A stretch of DNA of 64,000 nucleotides, taken from NCBI GenBank assembly GCA_965213855.1, contig CBDCAA010000007.1, positions 806,001 to 870,000 of the forward strand. The letters run 5' to 3'. A program made the position numbers and the translations under genes. This DNA comes from JBBROS01 sp965213855 (GTDB lineage Bacteria > Pseudomonadota > Alphaproteobacteria > Acetobacterales > Acetobacteraceae). The notes beneath the pieces are model-generated. The model did no database searches, had not been told where the DNA came from, and saw nothing but the letters and a program-made list of their open reading frames with translations. Positions 54,410 to 62,239 of this stretch are shown piece after piece; position 1 is the first letter of the stretch; each line of letters starts with the position of its first letter.

Positions 54410-54714
54410 TGGTGTCCGCGGCGGGATTCGAACCCACGGCCCCAGGATTCATCCCACTTCGGCTTTCGCCGCCGGAGCTTGCGCTCCGTTCGTGGTCTGG
54501 ACTGTCCCTTCACCGTAGGCTTTTGGCCGTTAGGTGCCGCCCGTCCAGTCTCTACACCGTCCCCTGGCTTTCGCCCGGGGCTTGGCTCGGGGTTGGCAGG
54601 GCCGAGCGGCCCGGAGCGTTCCCCGACTTTGAGCGGATCCACGGCGCCGTTTCCGGGCGCCGCGCCCAATTTCACTCAGGAATCCTGTGCTCTATCCTGC
54701 TGAGCTACGCGGAC
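54410..54714 (-). tRNA. tRNA-Arg(CCU) interrupted by a group I intron
   Basis: Minus strand. Exon 1 is 54714-54678 (37 nt) and exon 2 is 54449-54410 (40 nt, including an encoded CCA after discriminator A). The acceptor stem GTCCGCG pairs fully with CGCGGAC. The D-arm begins GCTC and ends GAGC, the anticodon stem is CAGGA/TCCTG with loop TTCCTAA once joined (anticodon CCT), and the T-arm is GTGGG, TTCGAAT, CCCGC. The intron splits the loop directly after the third anticodon base. A weak promoter candidate (TGGCAC, 17 bp, TATGCA) sits just upstream. If the intron does not splice, the tRNA cannot function. Confidence 0.93.
54450..54677 (-). ncRNA. Group I intron (228 nt) in the anticodon loop
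   Basis: The upstream exon ends in U and the intron ends in G, the group I rule. The core blocks GGTGTAGAGACTGGACGG (54559-54541 region) and GGTGAAGGGACAGTCCAG (54517-54497 region) match, from memory, the P7/P3 core of the small IC3 introns in Azoarcus tRNA-Ile and Agrobacterium tRNA-Arg. GNRA-capped hairpins are visible: CGGC-GAAA-GCCG (54471-54460) and CGGAGC-GCAA-GCTCCG (54488-54473), plus a GCGAAAGC loop near 54570. GGG at 54667-54665 could be the internal guide for CCU. No homing endonuclease frame is present. Confidence 0.9.
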
Positions 54715-54816
54715 ACACGCCGCCTGCATAGCGCGGGCGGGCGCGGCGTGCCACCCCCTGTTCGCGACGGGCGGGCGGGTGCACCATCGGCGGTGACACG
54801 GGACGGAAACACGGAC

Positions 54817-55744
54817 ATGACGAAGGTCATCATCAGCTGCGCCATCACCGGCGCGATCCATACGCCGAGCATGTCGGACGCGCTGCCGATCACGCCGGAG
54901 CAGATCGCGACCGCGAGCACCGAGGCCGCCGAGGCCGGAGCGGCGATCATCCACCTGCATGCGCGGGACCCGGAGACGGGCGAGCCGACGCCGAGCCCGG
55001 CGACGTTCATGCAGTTCCTGCCGGTGATCAAGCAATCGACGGACGCGGTGCTGAACATCACCACGGGCGGCGGTCTCAAGATGTCGCTTGAGGATCGGCT
55101 CGAGGCGCCGCTGGCCGCAAAGCCCGAGATGTGCAGCCTCAACATGGGGTCGATGAACTTCAACATCTCCCGCGCCGCAGAGAAGATCACGACGTGGAAA
55201 CACGCGTGGGAGAAGCCCTATCTGGCGGGGACGGTGAACCACATCTTTCGCAACACCTTCCAGGACATCGAAAGCATCGTCGAGCAGCTTGGCAAGGGCC
55301 ACGGCACCCGGTTCGAGTTCGAGTGCTACGACGTCGGGCACCTGTACAACCTGGCGCACATGCTGGACCGCAAGGTGGTCGAGGGGCCGCTGCTGGTGCA
55401 GACGATCTTCGGCATATTGGGTGGGATCGGGGCCGAGCACCGCAACCTGATGTTCATGCGCGAGACGGCCGACCGGCTGTTCGGCGACCAGTACGTGTGG
55501 TCGGTGCTGGCGGCGGGGCGCAACCAGATGGCGTTCACGACGATGGCCGGACTCATGGGCGGCAGCGTGCGGGTGGGGCTGGAGGACAGCCTGTATATCG
55601 CCAAGGGACAGATGGCGACGTCGAACGCTCAGCAGGTGGCGAAGATCAAGACGCATCCTGGAGGACCTCAGCCTCGAGATCGCGACGCCGGCGGAGGCGC
55701 GGGCGATCCTGCACCTCAAGGGTGGCGACCGGGTGGGCTTCTGA
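54817..55744 (+). pseudogene. 3-keto-5-aminohexanoate cleavage (BKACE) family gene with a frameshift near its 3' end
   Basis: From ATG 54817 the frame encodes a BKACE protein (TKVIISCAITGAIHTPSMSD, zinc site HLHARDPETGEPTPSP, NITTGGGLKMSLEDRL, GLEDSLYIAKGQMATSNAQQ). At about 55651 one extra A shifts the frame. In the +1 frame the normal family tail continues (RILEDLSLEIATPAEARAIL then HLKGGDRVGF) to TGA 55742-55744, which overlaps the next ATG. In the shifted frame the reading instead runs without stop into the dipeptidase gene. BKACE enzymes cleave beta-keto acids with acetyl-CoA. Either a real mutation or a sequencing error; the catalytic core itself is intact. Confidence 0.8.
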
Positions 55745-56778
55745 TGGCGGACGTGGTTCCGGGCGACACCTATGGCGCGCATGCGGCGGCGCTGCACGCG
55801 GGTTTGGTGACGGTCGACACGCATATCGACATCCCGTGGCCGCCGGGCCCGAGCGCGTTCGAGGACGGGCCGCGGCGGGTGGACGTCCCGAAGATGCGGC
55901 GGGGCGGGCTCGCGGCGGGGTGTTTTGCCGCATACGTGCCGCAGGGGCCGCTGACGCCGGAGGGGCATCGGGCGGCGTCGGAACGGGCTCTGGCTATGCT
56001 CGACGCCATCGATGGGATCGGCGGCGCCGAGGCCCGGGTGTGCACGACGGCCGACGCGATCGAGGCGGCCAAGCGGGACGGGGTTCCGGCCATCGTGCCC
56101 TGCGTCGAGAACGGCTACGCGATGGGAGAGGATCTCGGCCTGCTCGCGACGTTCCGGGCGAAGGGCGCGCGCTATCTGACGCTCACGCATAACGGGCACA
56201 ACGCGCTGAGCGACAGCAGCAACCCGCGCAAGGACCTGAACGACCTGGAGGCCTTGCACAACGGTCTGAGCGGGCTGGGGCGGGAGGCGATCGCCGAGCT
56301 GAACCGGCTGGGGATGCTGGTGGATATCTCGCATGTGAGCCGGCAGGGGGCGATCCAGGCGGCCATGCTGTCGAAGGTGCCGGTGCTGGCGACCCATTCC
56401 TGCGTGCGGGCGCTGTGCGACGTGCCGCGCAATGCCGACGACCTGCTGCTGGACGCGCTGCGGGACTGCCGGGGGATGGTCAACATCACGGCGGTCCCGA
56501 GCTTCCTCAAGCGCGGCGGCAAGGCGGATGCCGTGACGGTGTCGGACTATGTCGACCACGTGGACTATGCGGTGCAGCGGATCGGGCTGGCGCATGTGGG
56601 GATCAGCTCGGACTTCGACGGCGGTGGCGGCTTCATGGGCTGGCGCGACGCGGGGGAGAGCGCGAACCTGACGGCGGAACTGGTGCGGCGCGGCTACGAC
56701 GCGGCGGAGATCGGGCAGTTGTGGGGCGGTAACTTCCTGCGGCTGCTGCGGGAGGCGGAGGCGTTTGCCGATGCCTGA
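55744..56778 (+). CDS. Membrane dipeptidase family protein (peptidase M19)
   Basis: Encodes 344 aa from ATG 55744, sharing its A with the original BKACE stop (TGATG). Zinc-site segments of M19 dipeptidases are present: VDTHIDIP (HxD), IVPCVENGYAMGEDL with the bridging acid, LTHNGHNALSDSS, LVDISHVSRQGAIQA, LATHSCVRALCDVPRNADD and VGISSDFDGGGGFMGW. These enzymes hydrolyse dipeptides, sometimes with D-residues. No signal peptide is seen, so the protein is probably cytoplasmic. Because of the upstream frameshift, a BKACE-dipeptidase read-through product of about 653 aa is also possible. Confidence 0.9.
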   Translation: MADVVPGDTYGAHAAALHAGLVTVDTHIDIPWPPGPSAFEDGPRRVDVPKMRRGGLAAGCFAAYVPQGPLTPEGHRAASERALAMLDAIDGIGGAEARVCTTADAIEAAKRDGVPAIVPCVENGYAMGEDLGLLATFRAKGARYLTLTHNGHNALSDSSNPRKDLNDLEALHNGLSGLGREAIAELNRLGMLVDISHVSRQGAIQAAMLSKVPVLATHSCVRALCDVPRNADDLLLDALRDCRGMVNITAVPSFLKRGGKADAVTVSDYVDHVDYAVQRIGLAHVGISSDFDGGGGFMGWRDAGESANLTAELVRRGYDAAEIGQLWGGNFLRLLREAEAFADA

Positions 56779-57565
56779 AATGCCGACGTTGGGCCAGGGC
56801 ACCTGGCACCTGGGCGAGCGCGGGGCGGACCGGGCGGCGGAGGCGGCGGCGCTGCGGCTGGGCCTCGATCTGGGCATGACGCTGATCGACACGGCGGAGA
56901 TGTATGCCGACGGGGGCGCCGAGGAGGTGGTCGCAGCGGCGATCGCAGGACGGCGCGACGCGGTCTATCTGGTGAGCAAGGCCTATCCGCAGAATGCCGG
57001 GCGGCGATCCCTGCCGCAGGCGTGCGAGCGGAGCCTGCGGCGGCTCGGGACCGACCGGTTGGACCTGTATCTGTTGCACTGGCCGGGGGGCATCCCGATC
57101 GAGGAGACGGTCGAGGCGTTCGGGCGGCTGGTGGAGCAGGGCAAGATCGGCGCCTGGGGGGTGAGCAACTTCGACGTCGACGGGATGGAGGAACTGCCGC
57201 CGGGGTGCGCCACGAACCAGGTGCTTTACAACCTGGGCTCGCGAGGGATCGCGTTCGACCTGCTGCCGTGGTGCCGCGACCGGGGCATGCCGGTGATGGC
57301 GTATTCGCCGGTCGGGCAGGCGGGGCGGCTGCTGCGCGCGCCGGCGCTGCAGGCGGTGGCGGCGCGGCATGGCGTGAGCCCGGCGCAGGTGGCGATCGCC
57401 TGGACGCTGCAGCCCGGGGTGGTGAGCATCCCGAAGGCGGCGGACCTGGCGCACGTGCGGGAGAATGCGGCGGCCGCCACGCTGCGGCTGACGCCGGAGG
57501 ACCATGCGACGCTGGATGCGGGGTTCCCGCCGCCTCGGCGCCGCATGCCGCTGGATATCCTGTAG
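56771..57565 (+). CDS. Aldo/keto reductase
   Basis: Encodes 264 aa from ATG 56771; TTG 56765 and ATG 56780 are alternatives. It is a (beta/alpha)8 NADPH-dependent reductase: GQGTWHLGE, the catalytic Asp-Tyr region LIDTAEMYADGGAEE (D and Y), the catalytic Lys in VYLVSKAYPQ, LDLYLLHWPGG, GAWGVSNFD and the cofactor region VVSIPKAADLAHVREN. It overlaps the end of the dipeptidase gene and so is the last gene of the BKACE-dipeptidase-AKR unit. Substrate unknown. The 117 bp before the convergent permease hold nothing recognised. Confidence 0.9.
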   Translation: MPEMPTLGQGTWHLGERGADRAAEAAALRLGLDLGMTLIDTAEMYADGGAEEVVAAAIAGRRDAVYLVSKAYPQNAGRRSLPQACERSLRRLGTDRLDLYLLHWPGGIPIEETVEAFGRLVEQGKIGAWGVSNFDVDGMEELPPGCATNQVLYNLGSRGIAFDLLPWCRDRGMPVMAYSPVGQAGRLLRAPALQAVAARHGVSPAQVAIAWTLQPGVVSIPKAADLAHVRENAAAATLRLTPEDHATLDAGFPPPRRRMPLDIL

Positions 57566-57682
57566 GGCGTTCCTCCTCGCCTCGCTGAAACGGAGGGACT
57601 CGGGTGGGTCCGGCCGACAGCGATCGATCCATGCGGGCTGGACGAATTTCACCCGTCCTGACCAGGGCGTGGCTTGCTGAGT

Positions 57683-58537
57683 TCACCCCTGCTTGGCGCG
57701 GGCGACGATCTGGGTGGGGTTGACGAAGCGCAAGGCCAGGAGGAGCCAGATCAGGGTGGTGACCATGTAGATGACGGCCATGGCGTCGATCGACTGCACG
57801 GAGCGGACCCCGGCGGCGAAGACGGCGTAATAGAGCGCGACGACGAGGGTCTGGCTGCCGGGCCCGGCGACCAGGAATGTCAGCTCGAACATCGCGATGG
57901 TGCGGACGAGCACGAGCAGCAGCGCGGCGAGGATGCCGGGCAGCAGGAGCGGCAGGAGGACGTAGCGGAACAGGCGCGGCGTGTCGGCGCCGAAGACGCG
58001 GGCGGCCGCCTCCACGCGCGGATCGATCTGCTCGATGAACGGGATCATGACGAGGATGACGAAGGGGACCGTGGGGACGAGATTGGCGATGACGACGCCG
58101 GAGATCGAGCCGGCGAGGCCGGTCTGGTAGAGGACGGTGGCGAGCGGGATGCCGAAGGTGATGGGCGGGACCAGCAGCGGCAGCAGGAACAGCAGCATGA
58201 CGACGGGCTTGCCGGGGAAGTTGCGGCGGGCCAGCGCGTAGGCGGCGGGGACGCCGAGGATGCCGGAGATGGCGACGACGAGGAACACGACCTCGAACGT
58301 GGTGGCGAGGACGTCGCCGAGCTGGAACTCGGTCCAGGCGGCGCCGTACCAGTCGGTGGTGTAGGCGGTCGGGAGCCAGCTGCGGAGCCAGCGGGTGGCG
58401 AAGCTGTCGACGACGACGGTTGCGATCATCGCGAGCAGGTTGACGATGAAGAAGCCGATCAGCGCCCAGACGGCGGTTGCCCAGAGGCGGTCGAGGACGG
58501 TGCGGCCGCCGGCGGTGGCGCGCGGGGCGGCGGCCAT
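57683..58537 (-). CDS. ABC importer permease 2 (spermidine/putrescine or Fe3+ type)
   Basis: Encodes 284 aa with six membrane helices. The EAA loop facing the ATPase reads EAAARVFGADTPRLFRYVLL followed by PLLLPGIL. The pattern belongs to the PotC-like inner-membrane permeases. The ATG at 58537 overlaps the TGA of the first permease (TGATG), so both are translated together. Last gene of the operon; it converges with the aldo/keto reductase gene. Confidence 0.9.
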   Translation of the reverse strand: MAAAPRATAGGRTVLDRLWATAVWALIGFFIVNLLAMIATVVVDSFATRWLRSWLPTAYTTDWYGAAWTEFQLGDVLATTFEVVFLVVAISGILGVPAAYALARRNFPGKPVVMLLFLLPLLVPPITFGIPLATVLYQTGLAGSISGVVIANLVPTVPFVILVMIPFIEQIDPRVEAAARVFGADTPRLFRYVLLPLLLPGILAALLLVLVRTIAMFELTFLVAGPGSQTLVVALYYAVFAAGVRSVQSIDAMAVIYMVTTLIWLLLALRFVNPTQIVARAKQG

Positions 58538-59448
58538 CAGCCTTTGCCTCCGCTGGCGGGGCCCCGGTAGAGCAGGCCGCGGGCGCCGAGCACGGCGGCG
58601 ACGATGACGAACTCGATGACGCCCATGAGCATCGCGATCGCGGATGCGAGCGAGTAGTCGAATTGTTCGAAGGCGGCCTGGTAGGCGGCGATCGAGATCA
58701 CGCGCGTGGGGCCGGCGGGGGCGCCGAGCAGGATGGCGGAGGGGAAGACGGAGAAGGCCTGGACGAAGGAGAGGCAAAAGGTGATGGCCAGGCCGGGAAC
58801 CAGCAGCGGCAGGAGGATGTGGCGGAAGCGGCTGGGCGTGCCGGCGCCGAGGGTGGCGGCGGCCTGTTCGAGCACCGGGTCGATGCCGGTGAGGTAGGAG
58901 AGGGTGAGGAGGAAGGTGAAGGGGAAGCCGGTGATCAGCAGCGAGAAGAACACGCCCCAGTAGTTGTGGAGCAGGCGGACCGGGCGGTCGATGACGCCGA
59001 GCAGCAGGAGGGTGCGGTTGAACCAGCCCTGCGGGCCCAGGTAGTTGAGCAGGCCTTGGGCGACGAGGACGGTGCCGAGCGTGATCGGGACGACGAGGAT
59101 GGTGGTGAGCAGGCGCTGCCGGCGCAGCAGGCGGACGCGGCAGGCGATGGGGACGGCGAGGGCGAGGTTGAGCAGCGTGACCGGGACCGAGAGCCAGAGG
59201 GTGGTGGCGATGGTGTCGTAGAGAAAGGGGTCGGAGAAGAAGGTCGCGTAGTTGGCGAGCGCGGCGCCGACCTTGGGGTGGAAGGAGAGCACGAGGCCGT
59301 AAAGGAACGGGTAGACGAAGGTGAGGACGAGGAACAAAGCGGCGGGGATGACGAGCAGGGTGAGGCCGTCGAGGCCGCGCGCGGCGAGGCGCTGGCCGAG
59401 GGGGATAGCGGGGGCGGTCGGGGTCGTGCGGGCGAGGGTGGTGCTCAT
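58537..59448 (-). CDS. ABC importer permease 1 (spermidine/putrescine or Fe3+ type)
   Basis: Encodes 303 aa from ATG 59448 (MSTTLARTTPTAPAIPLGQR) with six to seven membrane helices. The EAA loop reads EQAAATLGAGTPSRFRHILL followed by PLLVPGLA. It resembles PotB-type subunits and pairs with the next permease. It starts 175 bp after the ATPase stop; that gap contains a REP-like palindrome. Frames that extend to 59538 or further are not conserved-looking. Confidence 0.9.
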   Translation of the reverse strand: MSTTLARTTPTAPAIPLGQRLAARGLDGLTLLVIPAALFLVLTFVYPFLYGLVLSFHPKVGAALANYATFFSDPFLYDTIATTLWLSVPVTLLNLALAVPIACRVRLLRRQRLLTTILVVPITLGTVLVAQGLLNYLGPQGWFNRTLLLLGVIDRPVRLLHNYWGVFFSLLITGFPFTFLLTLSYLTGIDPVLEQAAATLGAGTPSRFRHILLPLLVPGLAITFCLSFVQAFSVFPSAILLGAPAGPTRVISIAAYQAAFEQFDYSLASAIAMLMGVIEFVIVAAVLGARGLLYRGPASGGKG

Positions 59449-59566
59449 GGATGGGCTGTTTGGCTGGTTGCGACGGCGTCGAGCGCCGGCCGCGCGGGAG
59501 GACGTGGCCTCGCGTCGTGTGTGGCGCCATTGCTCCATCGGCGTGATCGCGGGGCAGCGGCGTGGG

Positions 59567-59587
59567 TGGCCGGATCACGTCCGGCCA
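59567..59587. repeat. REP-like palindrome between ATPase and permease genes
   Basis: TGGCCGGA, loop TCACG, TCCGGCCA: a perfect 8-bp stem in the 175-bp gap within the ABC importer operon. Similar short GGCCGG palindromes are scattered between genes in many GC-rich alphaproteobacteria. It may tune expression of the permeases relative to the ATPase. Confidence 0.55.
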
Positions 59588-59623
59588 TGACGTGCTTTGG
59601 TTGCCGATGGCGGATCGGGGCGC

Positions 59624-60691
59624 TCATGCCGCGAAGACGAGGGTGCGGGCCGGGTTGGCGGTGAGGTGGACTTGGGTGCCGGGGGGGACGCCGTCGTGGG
59701 AGGCGAAGACGAGTTCGGTGCCGTCGGCCATCGTGGCGAAGCCGGTGTAGTCGTTGCCGCGGAACTCGGTGGAGACGGCGGTGGCCGGCAGCGCGTCGTT
59801 CGCGCCGGGCGAGTGGACGAGGTCGTCGGGGCGGACGGCGAGGATGCAGGCGTCACCGGAGGCCAGTGGGGCGCGGGTGATGCCGGCGAGGTGGGCGTCG
59901 CCGATTTCGACGGTGGCGTGGCCGTTCTCGACGGCGACGACACGGCCGGGAACGGCGTTGCGGAAGCCCATGAAGGCGGCGACGTCGAGGTGGTCGGGGC
60001 GGGCGAACAGGTCGGCGGGGGTGCCGACCTGGCGGATGACGCCGTCCTTCAGCACGACGATGCGGTCGGCGAGGCTGAGCGCCTCCTCCTGGTCGTGGGT
60101 GACGTAGATGGTGGTGGCGCCCAGCAGGCCGTGGATGCGGCGGATCTCTGCGCGCATCTCGAGCCGTAGCTTCGCGTCGAGGTTGGAGAGCGGTTCGTCC
60201 ATCAGCACGAGGGGCGGCTCGATGACGATGGCGCGGGCGATGGCGACGCGCTGCTGCTGGCCGCCGCTGAGCTGGCCGGGCAGCTTCTCCTCCTGGCCCT
60301 GGAGGCGCACCAGGGCGATCGCCTCGTCGACCCGGCGCTTCGTGTCGGCGGCGCCGACGCCCTGCATCTTGAGGCCGAAACCGACATTCTTGCGGACGGT
60401 CATGTGCGGGAACAGCGCGTAGTTCTGGAACACCATGCCGAAGCCGCGCTGCTCGGGGCGGAGGGTGTCGATGCGGCGCTCGTCGAGCCAGATGCCGCCG
60501 CCGGTGGCGGGCAGGAGGCCGGCGAGGATGTTGAGCGTGGTGGACTTGCCGCAGCCTGACGGGCCGAGGAGGGCGATGAACTCACCCTGGCGCACGGTGA
60601 GGGTGATGTCGCGCAGCGCGTTGAGCGTGCCGAAGTCGCGGCGGAGGCGATCGAAGCGGAGCTCGTTGAAGGCGGCGGCGTGGATGGTCAT
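59624..60691 (-). CDS. ABC importer ATPase (PotA/FbpC type) with TOBE domain
   Basis: Encodes 355 aa. Walker A is LLGPSGCGKSTTLNILAGLL, followed by the Q-loop FQNYALFPHMTV, the signature LSGGQQQRVAIARAI, Walker B LVLMDEPLSNLDAKLR and the switch TIYVTHDQEEAL. The C-terminal region (about 240-355, RNAVPGRVVAVENGHATVEI) is a TOBE regulatory domain. It energises the import system with the two permeases and the upstream binding protein. It lies 104 bp after the binding-protein gene, with a hairpin in between. Confidence 0.92.
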   Translation of the reverse strand: MTIHAAAFNELRFDRLRRDFGTLNALRDITLTVRQGEFIALLGPSGCGKSTTLNILAGLLPATGGGIWLDERRIDTLRPEQRGFGMVFQNYALFPHMTVRKNVGFGLKMQGVGAADTKRRVDEAIALVRLQGQEEKLPGQLSGGQQQRVAIARAIVIEPPLVLMDEPLSNLDAKLRLEMRAEIRRIHGLLGATTIYVTHDQEEALSLADRIVVLKDGVIRQVGTPADLFARPDHLDVAAFMGFRNAVPGRVVAVENGHATVEIGDAHLAGITRAPLASGDACILAVRPDDLVHSPGANDALPATAVSTEFRGNDYTGFATMADGTELVFASHDGVPPGTQVHLTANPARTLVFAA

Positions 60692-60748
60692 GCGGGCCTC
60701 GGTTCGCGGGATCGGCGCCTGTGAGGCGAGGGCCCGTGCTGGCCTTGC

Positions 60749-60788
60749 ACCCTCACCCCAACCCTCTCCCGCAGGCGGGAGAGGGGGC
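60749..60788. repeat. Dispersed palindromic repeat (copy E) between binding-protein and ATPase genes
   Basis: CCCTCTCCC (60762-60770), loop GCAGGC, GGGAGAGGG (60777-60785), preceded by CACCCTCACCCCAA. Matches copies at 34203-34239 and 51029-51069. It lies just after the solute-binding-protein gene on the minus strand, where hairpins often limit transcription or protect the upstream message so the binding protein is made in excess. Confidence 0.7.
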
Positions 60789-60795
60789 TTTATTG

Positions 60796-61977
60796 CTACT
60801 TGGTCTTCTTGCTGCCGACCTGCTCGTCCCAGCGGCGGAAGGCGAGGACCATCTGGTCGGCCTCGAGCGGGAGTTCGTTGGGGGTGTCGGTGACGAGCTT
60901 CTCGTATTCCGGGCGCCCGAACTCCTTGATGGTGGCCTGGGACTTGGCGGGCGCCATGGAGAGGGGGACGTCCTTGACGGCCGGGCCGGGGTAGAAGAAG
61001 CCTTCGTCCCAGGCGAAGGCCTGGGCGGGCTTGGTGAGCATAAAGGCGACGATGTCGAGCAGGACGGCGGTGCGCTCGGAGGGGATGCCCTTGGGGATGC
61101 AGATGTAGTGGCCGTCATTGACGAAGTGGAAGCCCTTCAGCAGCGTGACCTTTGCCTCCTTCGGCACGATGCCGAGGGCGCGGGGGTTGATGTCCCAGCC
61201 GGTCATCGTGGTGATGATGTCGCGCGAGCCTTCGCCGAGCTCCTTCATCGTCGCGGCGGTGCCGGTCGGGTAGTACTCGATGCCCTTGTCGAGCTCCTGC
61301 AGGTAGGACCAGGTCTTGTCCCAGCCCTTGACGGGGTCCTTGGGGTTCGTGTCGCCGAGCAGGTAGGGCAGGCCCATGAGGAAGGCGCGGCCCGGGCCGG
61401 AGTTGGCTGGGCGGGCGTACATGAACCGGTCCTTGTTCTGCCGGGTGAAGGCGAGCAGCTCCTCGGCGCTGGTCGGCGGGGATTTCACCGCGTCGGGCAT
61501 GTATTCCAGCAGCGGGCCGGCCGGGCAGAAGCTGATGACGATGCCTTGGTCAAGGGCGAGGGACTGCATGCGGAAGGCGCCCGGCAGCAGGATGTCCTGC
61601 AGGTTGGGCAGCGCCTCGGCGTGTTCCTTGAAGTTCATCCAGATCTTCTGGTCGATGCCGGCGGCGAGCGCGTCGGTCCCGGTCAGCACGATGTCGATGT
61701 CGACGCTGCTGGCGTTCTGCTGGGCGCGGATCTTGGAGGGCAACTCGGGCGCCGGGGCTTTGCTGAAGGTGAAGCGGCCGACCATGTCGGGCTTGGCGGC
61801 GCGGTAGGCCTCGAAGGCGGCCTGGGTGAGGGCGAGATTGCCGGCGACGTCGACGACGGAGACGTTGAGCGGCGATTTCGGCTTGGGAGCCTGGGCCGCG
61901 GCGGGGCGGACGATGGACCCGGCCGCAAGGGCGGTAGCGGCGCCCAGCATGGTCCGGCGTGCAATGGTCTGGGTCAT
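60796..61977 (-). CDS. ABC importer periplasmic solute-binding protein (family 1 type)
   Basis: Encodes 393 aa from ATG 61977 (MTQTIARRTMLGAATALAAG). The signal peptide has a twin-arginine ARRTMLGAA and ends near AAAQA. The mature part has SPLNVSVVDVAGNLALTQAA, TGTDALAAGIDQKIWMNFKE, FCPAGPLLEYMPDA and WDINPRALGIVPKEAKVTLL, which fit family-1 solute-binding proteins such as those for polyamines, iron or small organic ligands. The ligand cannot be told. First gene of the importer operon; the upstream frame to 62100 is not conserved. A 13-bp tandem repeat lies upstream. Confidence 0.85.
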   Translation of the reverse strand: MTQTIARRTMLGAATALAAGSIVRPAAAQAPKPKSPLNVSVVDVAGNLALTQAAFEAYRAAKPDMVGRFTFSKAPAPELPSKIRAQQNASSVDIDIVLTGTDALAAGIDQKIWMNFKEHAEALPNLQDILLPGAFRMQSLALDQGIVISFCPAGPLLEYMPDAVKSPPTSAEELLAFTRQNKDRFMYARPANSGPGRAFLMGLPYLLGDTNPKDPVKGWDKTWSYLQELDKGIEYYPTGTAATMKELGEGSRDIITTMTGWDINPRALGIVPKEAKVTLLKGFHFVNDGHYICIPKGIPSERTAVLLDIVAFMLTKPAQAFAWDEGFFYPGPAVKDVPLSMAPAKSQATIKEFGRPEYEKLVTDTPNELPLEADQMVLAFRRWDEQVGSKKTK

Positions 61978-62064
61978 GGTCGAGAGTCCCCCCCTTGTGT
62001 CGGCTGTCTGGCTCTTGAAGCGGCCGTGCGCCTTCCGGAATGCCAGGATTGCAGCCTGTGCGCC

Positions 62065-62116
62065 AGTCTCTCGTCCCAGTCCATCATCCCAGGTTCTCAT
62101 CCGAGTCTCTCATCCC
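62065..62116. repeat. Four tandem copies of a 13-bp unit upstream of the importer operon
   Basis: Units AGTCTCTCGTCCC, AGTCCATCATCCC, AGGTTCTCATCCG and AGTCTCTCATCCC lie head to tail with an exact 13-bp period in the 262-bp divergent gap between the binding-protein gene and pqiA. They may be regulator binding sites or simple repeats. The rest of the gap shows nothing recognised. Confidence 0.75.
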
Positions 62117-62239
62117 ACGCGCGTGACCGGCCGTGCGAGTGGGAGTGCCCGGCGGCGCGTAGCATGGTAAGGGCAGGCCGGTCCGGGCGGGCGAACCGGC
62201 CGCGCCCACTCTTTTGCCGCTGGAGCGAGTAGCCGACGG

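Noticed and set aside
54148..54675. Frame spanning the intron that might encode a homing endonuclease
   Set aside because: No LAGLIDADG, GIY-YIG, HNH or His-Cys motif, and it overlaps RNA-core elements; a shadow of the intron and tRNA.
55640..55660. Programmed ribosomal frameshift in the BKACE gene
   Set aside because: No slippery heptamer, RNase-like stimulatory hairpin or internal Shine-Dalgarno pattern was evident; a plain one-base insertion is simpler.
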